A DNA stretch of 38,191 nt. It comes from Chloroflexota bacterium. GTDB taxonomy: Bacteria; Chloroflexota; Dormibacteria; Dormibacterales; Dormibacteraceae. Location: NCBI GenBank assembly GCA_005881275.1, contig VBEF01000026.1, positions 1-38,191 on the forward strand, in the 5' to 3' direction. Of this stretch, positions 1-9,666 are shown in pieces; position 1 is the stretch's first letter, and each line of letters begins with the position of its first letter. Under the pieces are notes generated by a model. It did not search any database. It had not been told where the DNA came from and was given only the letters and a program-made list of their open reading frames with translations. The position numbers and the translations under genes were made by a program.

Positions 1-318
1 GCCGACGTAGTTGTGGCCCATGCGTCGCGCCTCTTCGAAGGAGATCTCGATCACCTTCTTCACGCGCGACGTCGGAATGATCTGCTGGATGATGATCCGC
101 TCGTTCCGACCCAGAACCGACTCGATGGTCTGGCGAACTTTGCCGATCTCCACGCCAAGGTTGTTCAGAACCTTGGCGGCAAGGCCTTCGCCCTCACGGA
201 GCAGGCCAAGGAGCAGGTGCTCGGTGCCGATATAGCTGTGGTGCGATCGTTCTGCTTCTTCTTGAGCGAGCGTCAGAACTTTCTTGGCCCGCTCAGTAAA
301 TCTCTCAAACGGATACAA
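1..318 (-). CDS. clpC: ATP-dependent Clp protease ATP-binding subunit ClpC, N-terminal part (runs off left edge)
   Basis: Only the first 106 codons are present. They encode the Clp N-domain, which binds substrates and adaptors for the AAA+ unfoldase that works with ClpP. The protein opens with a YPFERFTERAKKVL stretch, followed by QEEAERSHHSYIGTEHLLLGLL and, about 75 residues later, the second Clp_N repeat (SFEEARRMGHNYVG). The start is a TTG at 318-316, preceded by a good GGAGGAAA ribosome binding site about 8 bases upstream; no ATG or GTG fits the family N-terminus better. It is divergent from the O-antigen ligase gene with about 137 bases between. ClpB also carries a Clp_N repeat, but the N-terminal sequence is ClpC-like. 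Confidence 0.93.
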   Translation of the reverse strand, partial: MYPFERFTERAKKVLTLAQEEAERSHHSYIGTEHLLLGLLREGEGLAAKVLNNLGVEIGKVRQTIESVLGRNERIIIQQIIPTSRVKKVIEISFEEARRMGHNYVG

Positions 319-383
319 GGTCCCTTTCCTCCTGGACTCCTCTTACTGCTTAGGTGGGGCCAGCACCTCCTCGTCTTTGCTTT

Positions 384-399
384 GGTACCCGGCGGTACC
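384..399. promoter_or_regulatory. Repeated GGTACC palindrome in the clpC divergent promoter region
   Basis: Two copies of the 6-base palindrome GGTACC lie at 384-389 and 394-399, spaced exactly 10 bases (one helical turn) apart, in the 137-base gap between clpC and the divergent membrane-protein gene. A TATAAC/TATATT-like AT-rich stretch follows at 409-416. The arrangement resembles an operator, but I found no convincing -35 box for either strand and no recognised CtsR or HrcA site, so the role is a guess. Confidence 0.3.
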
Positions 400-455
400 T
401 CTGCACCTAATATAACGTCCAACTCTGGAAGTAGATTTCGATTAAGAGTGGTGCT

Positions 456-1991
456 GTGAAGCACCTTCTCGGAAGCCTCGGTGGCTTCCTTCCCGGTGCT
501 ATCGCCCTAACGCTGCCGGTTGTCTATATACCCTCCGCAAGCGATTCCTACATCCTCCCGCGCGCCTCGATTGTGATCGGCGGCGCCTGTCTTGCCGTCG
601 GAACCTCCCTTCTAGTCCCCAACGGACCCCGACTTGGCACGTTACGCTGGCCTCTAATCGCTGCGGCCGGCGCCTCCCTGTTGGCATTCCTGACGTCCGT
701 TTCCTGGCCGCTGAGCCTCGCCGGCTCGTACACACGATACGAGTCCCTGCCGATGCGCCTGTCCTACCTCGGCCTCCTGGCGTCGTCGGTGTGGCTGTTG
801 GGCTCAAAGCGTCAGCGGGACTGGCTTGTCGCCGCCTTTGTGCTCGGCACCTCCATCGCGTGCCTCAAGGGGTGGCTCCAGTGGGCCTACCACGCGCCGT
901 TTCGGCCTGATGGCGACCTCGGGAACGCAAACCTGCTGGCGGGGCTCGCCGTGATGGGCATTCCGCTCGCGGTCGACCGAGCACGCCGAGGCACGCCAGC
1001 CGCGCTGGCCTGGGCGGCCGCGGTGGTCGTGATGGGTGCGGGCCTGCTCGTCACGACCTCGCGCAGCGGCGGACTCGGCGTCCTCGCCGGCTGCCTCGCC
1101 CTGATCGTATTCACAGTGCCACGGCGTTTCAGCCTGGCCATCGGCGCCGGCGCCGCCTCGGTGGTCGGGATCGCCCTGTTCGTCTTGCTGGCCTCGCCGC
1201 TGCGTGTCCTCAACAATGACCCGCCGGAGCTGCGTCTCCACCTGTGGAGCGACGGCCTCCGGATGATCGGCGCGCGCCCGCTCACCGGTTGGGGCGAAGA
1301 CGCGACGGGACTGTCATTCGGACATTTCCTGAGCCAGGACTATGCGAGCCTGGTCACGTTCGACCGGATCCACTCGGGGCCGCTGGACGTGGCGGCGACT
1401 CAGGGCCTGCTCGGGCTGGCAGCTCTGGGTTGGGTTCTCGTCGTTCTGCTCCAAGGCGCCTGGCAAAAGCGATCTGCGCCTGACGTCGGCGGCCTCGCCG
1501 CGGCGCTGGCCGGCTACTCCGCGTGGGTCCTCTTCAACTTCGACTGGGCCCCGGCGACGGGCGCGTTCTGGCTCCTGGCAGGAGCCCTATGGAGCGCAGT
1601 CAGCGCTCCTCCCCATTCATTGGGAGGTGGCCCGAAGGGCCGGAGGGGCCAGGCCGGACGATCCATCGGAGCGGTCGGGCTTGTGCTGGCCGCGATCGTC
1701 TTCGCCGTCTTCCCGGTCCTCGCCGACGTCTGGTACCTGAAGGGCCGCGCCGACCTCGCGGTCAAGGTCGATCCGCTGCAGGCCCAGTACCACTGGGCGC
1801 TGGGCGGGATCGAACAGCTGCGCCAGGCCGCCGCCCTCGGCGAGACCGAGCCAGGCTTCTACGTCACGCTTGGCGACCGCGAGCTTGGGCTGGGGAACCG
1901 TACGCGGGCGCGCGACGCCTATCGGCGCGCCCTCGAGATCGACCCGTACTACAGCCCTGCGGCACAGCGCCTGTCGGCGCTCGGCGGCTAG
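456..1991 (+). CDS. O-antigen ligase/polymerase-like integral membrane protein with C-terminal TPR
   Basis: A 511-residue protein with about ten hydrophobic segments filling residues 5-420. A periplasmic-type loop around residues 265-310 (LHLWSDGLRMIGARPLTGWG) resembles the Wzy/WaaL ligase signature region. The C-terminus (about 465-505) has a TPR-like repeat with an RARDAYRRALEIDPYY core. Such proteins polymerise or ligate surface polysaccharide at the outer face of the membrane. Sugar-nucleotide and glycosyltransferase genes elsewhere in the window fit this, but it is not in an operon with them. The GTG start at 456 lies in the 4-base loop of a 6-bp hairpin (GGTGCT/AGCACC, 450-465), which could affect initiation. 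The stop directly abuts the convergent S1 gene. Family membership is confident; the substrate is unknown. Confidence 0.8.
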   Translation: MKHLLGSLGGFLPGAIALTLPVVYIPSASDSYILPRASIVIGGACLAVGTSLLVPNGPRLGTLRWPLIAAAGASLLAFLTSVSWPLSLAGSYTRYESLPMRLSYLGLLASSVWLLGSKRQRDWLVAAFVLGTSIACLKGWLQWAYHAPFRPDGDLGNANLLAGLAVMGIPLAVDRARRGTPAALAWAAAVVVMGAGLLVTTSRSGGLGVLAGCLALIVFTVPRRFSLAIGAGAASVVGIALFVLLASPLRVLNNDPPELRLHLWSDGLRMIGARPLTGWGEDATGLSFGHFLSQDYASLVTFDRIHSGPLDVAATQGLLGLAALGWVLVVLLQGAWQKRSAPDVGGLAAALAGYSAWVLFNFDWAPATGAFWLLAGALWSAVSAPPHSLGGGPKGRRGQAGRSIGAVGLVLAAIVFAVFPVLADVWYLKGRADLAVKVDPLQAQYHWALGGIEQLRQAAALGETEPGFYVTLGDRELGLGNRTRARDAYRRALEIDPYYSPAAQRLSALGG

Positions 1992-3185
1992 CTACTCCTC
2001 GTCGTCGACTTCCGGATACTCGTCGCTACGGTGCTCCGCGCGGGGCCCGGCGAAGCTCGCCGGTGGCGCTGAGAGCTGCTTGAGGCTCAGCGAGATCCGA
2101 CGGCGGGCCGTATCGATGCCGATCACCTTGACCTGCACCGTCTCGCCCACCTTCAAAACGTCCTCGGTCCGCTCGACGTGATCCCACGAGAGCTCGGAGA
2201 TGTGGAGGAGGCCTTCGATGCCCGGCATGATCTGCAGGAAGGCGCCGTACTTCTTCGTCTTGGTCACTTGACCCTCCACGATCGAGCCGACAGGCATCGA
2301 CTGGACGAGCCGCTCCCATGGATCCTGCTGCAGCTGGCGAAGCGACAGCGAGATGCGTGTTTGCTCCGGGTCGAGCTTGATCACCTTGACGGTGACCTCC
2401 TCGCCCAGCTGGAGGACATCGGTGACCTTGGACACACGGTCCCAGGAAAGCTCGGAGATGTGGATGAGGCCGTCCGCACCGCCGATGTCGACGAACGCGC
2501 CGTAGCTGGTGATTCCGGAGACGGTGCCCTTCACCGTGCCCCCGGTCTGCAGCCGGCTGAAGAGCTCCTCGCGCTTGCGCGCGCGGTCCTCGTCCTCCGC
2601 CGCCTTCTGGCTGACGATCAGCCGGTTCCGCTTGCGGTTGACCTCGAGGATCTTGACCGGGATGCGCTTGCCGACCAGCGACTCGAGGCTGCCGGCATAG
2701 GCACGCGCCACCTGGCTCGACGGCAGGAAGCCGCGCAGGCCGAGGATGTTGACGATCAGACCACCCTTGTTCTGCTCGCGCACGTCGGCGTCGATCACGG
2801 TTCCGTCGGTCTGCTTCTCCGCGGCCACGATCCAGGTCGTCTCGGCACGCGCACGGCGCAGGCTGAGGACGACGTTGCCTTCCTCGTTCTCGGGCTGGAG
2901 GACGTAGACCTTGATCTGGTCGCCGGGCTCGAGCTCGGAATCCACGTCTCCGCGCAGTCCGAGCTCCTTGCTCGAGATGACGCCTTCGGCCTTGGCCCCG
3001 ATGTCGACGAGGACCTCGTCCGGGTCGACTCGTACGACGATCCCATCCACGATGTCCCCGTGGTTGGGGGTTTTGAAGGCCTCCTCCTCGAAGTGGAGGT
3101 AGTCCTCCATGGTCATCGCTGCGGATGAATCCTGGTCGGTCCCCTCCTCGTTTTCGGTCAGGACGGCACCAGACTCAATGGACAA
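1992..3185 (-). CDS. rpsA: 30S ribosomal protein S1 (four S1 domains)
   Basis: A 397-residue protein with an acidic N-terminus and four S1 OB-fold RNA-binding domains at about residues 43-111, 126-195, 215-284 and 299-370. The last two carry the classical YGAFVDIGGADGLIHISELS and YGAFLQIMPGIEGLLHISELS pattern. S1 helps mRNA dock on the 30S subunit. It is shorter than the six-domain proteobacterial form and closer to the four-domain forms of Actinobacteria, Chloroflexi and Firmicutes. The chosen start is TTG at 3185-3183, with AGGGGG 8 bases upstream; an internal ATG at residue 24 has no ribosome binding site. It is the last gene of the long minus-strand run, 92 bases after panC, and its stop abuts that of the convergent membrane protein. 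Confidence 0.93.
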   Translation of the reverse strand: MSIESGAVLTENEEGTDQDSSAAMTMEDYLHFEEEAFKTPNHGDIVDGIVVRVDPDEVLVDIGAKAEGVISSKELGLRGDVDSELEPGDQIKVYVLQPENEEGNVVLSLRRARAETTWIVAAEKQTDGTVIDADVREQNKGGLIVNILGLRGFLPSSQVARAYAGSLESLVGKRIPVKILEVNRKRNRLIVSQKAAEDEDRARKREELFSRLQTGGTVKGTVSGITSYGAFVDIGGADGLIHISELSWDRVSKVTDVLQLGEEVTVKVIKLDPEQTRISLSLRQLQQDPWERLVQSMPVGSIVEGQVTKTKKYGAFLQIMPGIEGLLHISELSWDHVERTEDVLKVGETVQVKVIGIDTARRRISLSLKQLSAPPASFAGPRAEHRSDEYPEVDDEE

Positions 3186-3277
3186 ATTACGAACCCCCTA
3201 GAGATTATTGATGTGGTCTTGGTCGTCAAAACGGCCTCCGCCAAAACGAACGTCAATTGTAACGCAGAACTCAGGAT

Positions 3278-4204
3278 CTACCCGGGGGCAGGTTTCGATA
3301 GATCCAGGTTGTCGATAAGCCTGGTTTTCCCCACCCTGGCGGCGATCACCGCGAGCGTCCCAGGCGCGCTGAACGTGTCAGGATCGACCAGCTCCGCGTA
3401 TTCGAGCTGAACGAGCGGTTCCGCGGCGAGCCGGGCGCGAATGAGCTCCCGCAGCACGTCCAGCCGGCGCTCCCCTGCGGCGTATGCGGATGCCGCCTGG
3501 AGGAGGCCGGCGCTGATCCCGGCGGCTGCCCGTCGCTCGGCCGGGTCGAGGTACACGTTGCGAGAGCTCAGGGCCACCCCGTCGGGCTCGCGCACGGTCT
3601 CCCCCACCCGGACGCCCACCCCAAGATCGAGATCGCGAACGAGGCGCTTGACCACCGCGACCTGCTGCGCGTCCTTCTGACCGAAGTAGGCTCGATCCGG
3701 CTGCACCGCCGCGAAAAGCTTGGTCACGACCGTGGCCACCCCCTCGAAATGCCCTGGACGCGCCTTGCCTTCGAGCGGTTCGGCCACGCCCCCCACGCGG
3801 ACCCGGGTGCTCGCGCCAGGCGGGTACATCGCCGCGATCGGCGGCTCGTAGATCGCGTCCACGCCCGCCTCGCCCAGAAGCACGGCGTCGCGCTCAGGAT
3901 CGCGCGGGTAGCGCTCGAAGTCTTCGTTCGGTCCGAACTGGATCGGGTTGACGAAGATGCTGACGACGACGATTTCGTTCTCCCGCCGTGCGGCATCGAC
4001 CAGGCTCAGATGGCCCGCGTGCAGAGCGCCCATGGTCGGGACGAGGCCGATCGAGCGGCCGGCGGACCGCCACCGGCGTGAGGCTTCGAGCATCGCGCCG
4101 GGCGCCTGGATTACGACAGGGCGGATGTTCGGTCGGGCTTCAGCCGCCGTACCTGACCTCTTCGCGATCCTTCGCGGGCGCGGATCCGTTGGCCGAGTAC
4201 TCAT
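3278..4204 (-). CDS. panC: Pantothenate synthetase (pantoate--beta-alanine ligase)
   Basis: Catalyses ATP-dependent condensation of pantoate with beta-alanine, the last step of pantothenate (coenzyme A precursor) synthesis. The nucleotidyltransferase motif TMGALHAGH, the IFVNPIQFGPNEDFERYPR segment and YFGQKDAQQ are all present, and the length fits after removal of a roughly 30-residue N-terminal tail. The start is uncertain. The family N-terminus would begin near VVIQAPGAML, just after the panB stop, but that stretch has no ATG, GTG or TTG in frame. The nearest upstream start is ATG at 4204 (308 residues), and another ATG lies at 4240. Both overlap the end of panB. The gene is co-transcribed with panB. 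Confidence 0.9.
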   Translation of the reverse strand: MSTRPTDPRPRRIAKRSGTAAEARPNIRPVVIQAPGAMLEASRRWRSAGRSIGLVPTMGALHAGHLSLVDAARRENEIVVVSIFVNPIQFGPNEDFERYPRDPERDAVLLGEAGVDAIYEPPIAAMYPPGASTRVRVGGVAEPLEGKARPGHFEGVATVVTKLFAAVQPDRAYFGQKDAQQVAVVKRLVRDLDLGVGVRVGETVREPDGVALSSRNVYLDPAERRAAAGISAGLLQAASAYAAGERRLDVLRELIRARLAAEPLVQLEYAELVDPDTFSAPGTLAVIAARVGKTRLIDNLDLSKPAPG

Positions 4205-4985
4205 GCTCCGGTCCAGGAAACTTCCCGGTCCGGACGTCATCGGAGTAGGCCGTCGCAGCTCGGGCGATGTCCTCGGCGAGGTTCGCGTACCGCTTGACGA
4301 ACTTCGGCGCCTTACCGGTGGTCAGGCCGAGCATGTCGTGCAGAACCAGGACCTGCCCGTCCGTTCCAGGTCCGGCGCCGATGCCGATGGTGGGGATCCG
4401 CAGCGTCTGCGTGATTGTGTTCGCCAGCTTGCTGGGCATGCCTTCCAGCACAACGCTGAACGCGCCGGCCTGCTCCAGGGCCTTGGCGTCGGACATGATG
4501 CGGGCCGCCTGGGCATCCGTCTTACCCTGGACCTTGAAGCCGCCCATCGTGTGGACAGACTGCGGTGTGAGCCCGAGGTGTCCCATCACGGGAATGCCGA
4601 TCTCGGCGAGGCGCCGCGTGATCTCGATCACCGGTCCACCGCCTTCGAGCTTGACCGCATGCATTCCGGCTTCCTGGATGAAGCGCCCGGCGCTCGCGAT
4701 CGCCTGTTCGGTCGACACCTGGTACGACATGAATGGCAGGTCGCCCACGAGCAGCGCCTGCCGCGACCCGCGGGCGACGGCCCTGGCGTGATGGAGCATG
4801 TCGTCGAGGGTCACCGGCAGAGTCGTCGGATGGCCCAGCATGACCATGCCGAGGCTGTCGCCGACGAGGAGGATCGGAATCCCCGCTTCGTCGAGGATCC
4901 GGGCGCTGAGGAAGTCGTAAGCGGTGAGCACGGCAAAGCGCCGGCCTTCGTCCTTGAACCGCTGGATGTCCAGCACCGTGGTCAT
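4140..4985 (-). CDS. panB: 3-methyl-2-oxobutanoate hydroxymethyltransferase (ketopantoate hydroxymethyltransferase)
   Basis: First committed step of pantothenate synthesis: transfers a hydroxymethyl group from 5,10-methylene-tetrahydrofolate to 2-oxoisovalerate. At 281 residues it has the usual family length, and the (beta/alpha)8 barrel landmarks are visible: GDSLGM (residues 42-47), the metal ligands at D43 and D82, K112-L-E114, GHLGLTPQS and the IGIGAGPGTDGQVLV segment. The ATG start at 4985 has AGGAGAGG upstream and overlaps the stop of the DUF2520 gene by four bases (ATGA), so the two are translationally coupled. panC follows immediately. Confidence 0.96.
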   Translation of the reverse strand: MTTVLDIQRFKDEGRRFAVLTAYDFLSARILDEAGIPILLVGDSLGMVMLGHPTTLPVTLDDMLHHARAVARGSRQALLVGDLPFMSYQVSTEQAIASAGRFIQEAGMHAVKLEGGGPVIEITRRLAEIGIPVMGHLGLTPQSVHTMGGFKVQGKTDAQAARIMSDAKALEQAGAFSVVLEGMPSKLANTITQTLRIPTIGIGAGPGTDGQVLVLHDMLGLTTGKAPKFVKRYANLAEDIARAATAYSDDVRTGKFPGPEHEYSANGSAPAKDREEVRYGG

Positions 4986-5804
4986 CTGCGACCTCTCCTT
5001 CGGGTCGCTGCCACATCTCGGGTCAGCGCCCTCTTGGTCCGCTCCGCCGCAGCGGGATCGAGTCCCGCCTTTTTCGCGATCTCGAGCGCGACCAGGCCGA
5101 GCATACGATAAAGATTGGGGTCTTCCACCGCCTCGAGGTGGCGCGCGACCGTCTCCGCGTCGCCCCGTCTGACAGGTCCGGTCAGGGCCTGGACCGGCCC
5201 ACGCTTGCGGATGTTCTCAACGGCGCCCTCGACCAGCGGCATCAGGGCCCGCGTCGCCTCGCCCTCGCTCCAGCCGATGCGCCCGAACATCGCCACCGCC
5301 TCGGCGATGACGACGTTGACGTAGTTCGACGCGTACACGGCGGCAGCGTGGTACAGAACGCGGCGGCTGTCGTCGACGTGCCTGGGGCGGGCCCCGAGCT
5401 TGCGGGCCAGCGCCGACAACTGGCGCCGGAGCGCGGGCGAGGTCGCATCGACCGCGATCGTGATCCGGCGGAACGCCTCCGGCCCACGGGGCGAGGGAAA
5501 CGATTGCAAGGGATGGAACGAGCCGCGCGGGTTGCCCTCGAGCGCGCCCAGCGCGCCGAGTCCGAGGGCACCGCTCAGGTGAACGACGGCCAGCTCCGCC
5601 GGCGGCTCCATGCGCGCGATGCGAGTCGCCATTCCGCTGACAGCAGCGTCGGGGATGGCCAGAAACAGCAAACCGCGGCGCGGCAGACGGAAACCGGTGC
5701 GTGCAGGCACAAGGTGGGCATGCAGGGCCCGGGCCAGGCTGCGGCCGAGGTTGCCCCGGCCGGCGACTGTTAGAAGTTCCGGCGTTTTGGAGTGGCTCGG
5801 AAAC

Positions 5805-7658
<1,854 letters not shown>

Positions 7659-8930
7659 TTAGATCTCCTCGCGGGCTTTTGGAGTTTCTAGCCTAGCAAT
7701 TTTCCCTGCGGAAGCAACCGGCATAGGCGTAACAGTCACATGCAGGCCGCGCTCTTCGGGGCGCCGGGTGAGATCGGCCTCGATCGCGATGCCCGGAATC
7801 CATGCCAGCCGCTCGCCTGCGAACACAAGCGGCCACCCGTCGCGTTCTTCGCGCGGCACGCGCGCGTCGACGAAGATGTCCTGGACCTTGCGAGTTCCTC
7901 GGCCGCCGACCGGACGCATCCGCAGCCCGGGCCGGCGGAACCCCAGGCTGAGGCGCAGCCCCGGGCGAAGGTGAGCGGCGTGCCCGTCGGCGCATCCCGC
8001 GCAAGCCCTCACGTCGAGGCGCGTCGCCTCGCGGGAGCGGAGCCGCGATGGAACTACCTGCATGAGGTCCCCCACGATACGGAAACGCAGGCCGCCGGGA
8101 AGATCTACGCCTCGACCTCCTGGACCCGGCTCGGCGAGTCGCCGCATCGCTGCGATGTGGGCTCGGGACAAACCGGGCTCGGAACCGCCTGCCTGCACGT
8201 ACAGGAGCTGAAGCGCCGCGGAGGCCGCCGCGTCGCTTAAGGCCCGCAGCCCGGTCCCGGTGAGTGGTCCGGCGGCAAGCCTCTGGGAAGCCTCGCGGGC
8301 AGCCACGTCGTGCCACGTCGACGCGGCAAGGGCGGCCGCGTGGAGCCGGCGCAGGATACCCGGCCGATCGCGCTCCAGGGAGGGCAGGATAAGAAGACGC
8401 GCTCGCACGCGCGCGAAGCGGGTGTCGACGTTGGCCGGGTCTTCGTACGCGACCACGCCGCGCTGTTCGAGGAACTCACGCACGTCGCGTCTCCACACGC
8501 CGAGAAAGGGACGCACATGGTGGCCGCGCCGGGCAGGCATGCCGCGAAAGCCCGCGAGGCCACAACCTCGCAACATGTGCAGGGCCGCACCCTCGACCAG
8601 ATCGTCCGCAGTGTGCGCAAGCGCAACCACGTCAGCCCGCGACTCGGCGCGGGCACGATCCAGGAAGGCGTAACGCAGCGTTCGTGCCGCGGCCTGGAGC
8701 GAGCCCTTCGGGAGAGGCTCGGTCCTGCGCTCGGCGATCACGGGGACGCCGAGGCCGGCGCACATCGCCGCCACCTCTCTGGCGACCTGGTCAGAGCCTT
8801 CGCGGAGCGCGTGGTCGAAGTGCGCGGCGACTACGTCACGGCCGGCTTCATGGAGCGCCAAGAGAAGCGCGGTCGAATCGGGGCCGCCCGAAACCGCGAC
8901 GAGGATTCGCGCGGTGGAGAGCTCAGCCAT
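7659..8930 (-). CDS. tilS: tRNA(Ile)-lysidine synthase TilS
   Basis: Converts C34 of the CAU-anticodon tRNA-Ile to lysidine, so that it reads AUA rather than AUG. The N-type ATP pyrophosphatase PP-loop SGGPDS lies at residues 14-19. Further conserved blocks are HFDHALREGS, LAHTADDLVEGAALHMLRGCGLAG and the C-terminal substrate-binding region. The HTADD segment replaces the more usual HHxDD. The reading frame stays open for 20 further codons upstream, but that part is the translated tRNA gene, so the true start is the ATG at 8930-8928 (423 residues). The first base of this ATG is the terminal A of the CCA end of the upstream tRNA. No ribosome binding site separate from the tRNA can exist, so translation is probably leaderless after tRNA 3' processing, or coupled in another way. 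Confidence 0.94.
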   Translation of the reverse strand: MAELSTARILVAVSGGPDSTALLLALHEAGRDVVAAHFDHALREGSDQVAREVAAMCAGLGVPVIAERRTEPLPKGSLQAAARTLRYAFLDRARAESRADVVALAHTADDLVEGAALHMLRGCGLAGFRGMPARRGHHVRPFLGVWRRDVREFLEQRGVVAYEDPANVDTRFARVRARLLILPSLERDRPGILRRLHAAALAASTWHDVAAREASQRLAAGPLTGTGLRALSDAAASAALQLLYVQAGGSEPGLSRAHIAAMRRLAEPGPGGRGVDLPGGLRFRIVGDLMQVVPSRLRSREATRLDVRACAGCADGHAAHLRPGLRLSLGFRRPGLRMRPVGGRGTRKVQDIFVDARVPREERDGWPLVFAGERLAWIPGIAIEADLTRRPEERGLHVTVTPMPVASAGKIARLETPKAREEI

Positions 8931-9005
8931 GGTGGTGCCGGCTGGACTCGAACCAGCGACAACGCGATTATGAGTCGCGCGCTCTACCACCTGAGCTACG
9001 GCACC
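8930..9005 (-). tRNA. tRNA with CAU anticodon (elongator Met or Ile2)
   Basis: A complete 76-nt cloverleaf: acceptor stem GGTGCCG/CGGCACC, D-arm GCTCAGGTGGTAGAGC, anticodon arm CGCGA-CTCATAA-TCGCG with anticodon CAT, T-arm GCTGG-TTCGAGT-CCAGC, and an encoded CCA end. It has a paired G1-C72, so it is not an initiator. It is therefore either elongator tRNA-Met or the tRNA-Ile(CAU) that is the substrate of TilS. Sequence alone does not settle this. The anticodon arm resembles both classes, and its position directly against tilS makes the Ile2 option attractive. The last base is shared with the tilS start codon. Confidence 0.95.
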
Positions 9006-9026
9006 GCCGCGCCTACTTTAGGGGCC

Positions 9027-9110
9027 CTAGCGAGTTGCTTGGGCGCGCGCCTTCAGCTTCTGCTTCTTCTTCCGGTGCTTCGCGATCGCGACGCGCTTTC
9101 TCTTGTTCAT
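9027..9110 (-). CDS. 27-residue basic protein, AURKAIP1/COX24 (bS22-like) family
   Basis: A tiny gene between two tRNA genes encoding 27 residues, of which 14 are Lys, Arg or His. It starts MNKRKRVAIAKHRKKK and ends at a TAG. The ATG at 9110 has an excellent ribosome binding site (GGAAGGAA, directly upstream). The KR-V-A-x-x-KHRK core matches that of the bacterial AURKAIP1/COX24-domain proteins, such as the mycobacterial bS22 ribosomal protein (KR-M-A-x-x-KHRK, from memory). That family binds 16S rRNA near the decoding centre. The gap to the upstream initiator tRNA is 42 bases and to the downstream tRNA 21 bases, so all three could come from one precursor. Family assignment is by pattern recognition of a very short protein; the start signal supports that it is translated. 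Confidence 0.75.
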   Translation of the reverse strand: MNKRKRVAIAKHRKKKQKLKARAQATR

Positions 9111-9152
9111 TTCCTTCCGGCACGCATGCGCGGCTGGGGCTTGGGATCAGAG

Positions 9153-9227
9153 TGGTTGCGGAGGTCGGATTCGAACCGACGACCTTCGGGTTATGAGCCC
9201 GACGAGCTGCCGCTGCTCCACTCCGCG
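9153..9227 (-). tRNA. Initiator tRNA-fMet (CAU)
   Basis: A 75-nt cloverleaf with the hallmarks of an initiator. C1 faces A72 without pairing, while positions 2-7 (GCGGAG) pair with CTCCGC. Three G-C pairs sit at the base of the anticodon stem (TCGGG-CTCATAA-CCCGA), and the anticodon is CAT. The T-arm is GTCGG-TTCGAAT-CCGAC and CCA is encoded. The D-loop is short, giving 75 rather than 77 nt. A TATAAT hexamer ends seven bases upstream of the 5' end. Confidence 0.97.
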
Positions 9228-9233
9228 ATGTGA

Positions 9234-9239
9234 ATTATA
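9234..9239 (-). promoter_or_regulatory. -10 element (TATAAT) for the tRNA-fMet transcript
   Basis: A perfect TATAAT reading on the minus strand lies so that transcription would begin at or within a base of the mature 5' end of tRNA-fMet (9227). No TTGACA-like hexamer is present 16-18 bases upstream; that interval is the G-rich end of the septum-protein gene. The transcript probably continues through the 27-residue gene and the second tRNA into tilS. Confidence 0.55.
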
Positions 9240-9263
9240 CCCGGCTCATTTGCCCCCCTCCCC

Positions 9264-9617
9264 TCAGGGGTGGGGCGAAGCGTTTGGCGACGGGCTGGGA
9301 GGCGTGGTCACGAGGTAGGTCTTCTCGTTCGGTTTGGCGTAGCCGTTCAGCCTTGCCTCCTCCTCGTCGGCGGTGCCGTTAGTGAGCCCCTGGACGTCCT
9401 TGCGGTAGCCCGCGTTCTGCGCAGCGATCTCGGTGTTTTGCTTGCGCAGATCGGACACCTGCTGGCTCAGCTTGTGGCCGATGTAAGCCTCCTGGGCGAA
9501 GGCGATGCCGGCCCACACCAGCGCCGCCGCGGCGGCCAGCCCGACGACCGTCTTGCGCACGCCGAAGGAGTTGGTGCGCACGCTGCCCGCAACGGTCAAG
9601 TTTCTGCTTTGTCTCAT
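9264..9617 (-). CDS. Septum formation initiator family protein (FtsB/DivIC-like)
   Basis: A 117-residue bitopic protein: a basic cytoplasmic tail, one transmembrane helix (about residues 23-42, VVGLAAAAALVWAGIAFA), then a coiled coil (QQVSDLRKQNTEIAAQN) and the closing signature LNGYAKPNEKTYLV, which corresponds to the ARxxxGYxxPGExxYxV end of FtsB/DivIC. Such proteins join FtsL and FtsQ/DivIB in the divisome. A short proline/serine tail follows. It starts with ATG at 9617, with no clear ribosome binding site. Downstream, an imperfect hairpin (CCCCTCCCCT/AGGGGTGGGG, 9255-9275) covers the stop codon. It lies 49 bases downstream of mazG. Confidence 0.83.
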   Translation of the reverse strand: MRQSRNLTVAGSVRTNSFGVRKTVVGLAAAAALVWAGIAFAQEAYIGHKLSQQVSDLRKQNTEIAAQNAGYRKDVQGLTNGTADEEEARLNGYAKPNEKTYLVTTPPSPSPNASPHP

Positions 9618-9666
9618 GCTGCGTTGTTTTCTGCGACGTCTAGGAGGGGGCGACTATATCAAATGG

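Noticed and set aside
2178-3128. 316-residue open frame on the plus strand
   Set aside because: It is antisense to the S1 gene, has low-complexity D/L/R-rich composition and no family resemblance; it is a by-product of high GC.
3948-5111. 387-residue open frame on the plus strand
   Set aside because: Antisense to panC and panB, which have clear family motifs on the minus strand.
8931-8990. Twenty-codon N-terminal extension of tilS
   Set aside because: The extension is the translated tRNA gene (cloverleaf on the same strand), so the start was set at the ATG at 8930.
9255-9275. Hairpin at the end of the septum-protein gene as an intrinsic terminator
   Set aside because: The stem has a T-T mismatch and no T-run; the -10 element of the tRNA follows, so it is not called as a terminator.
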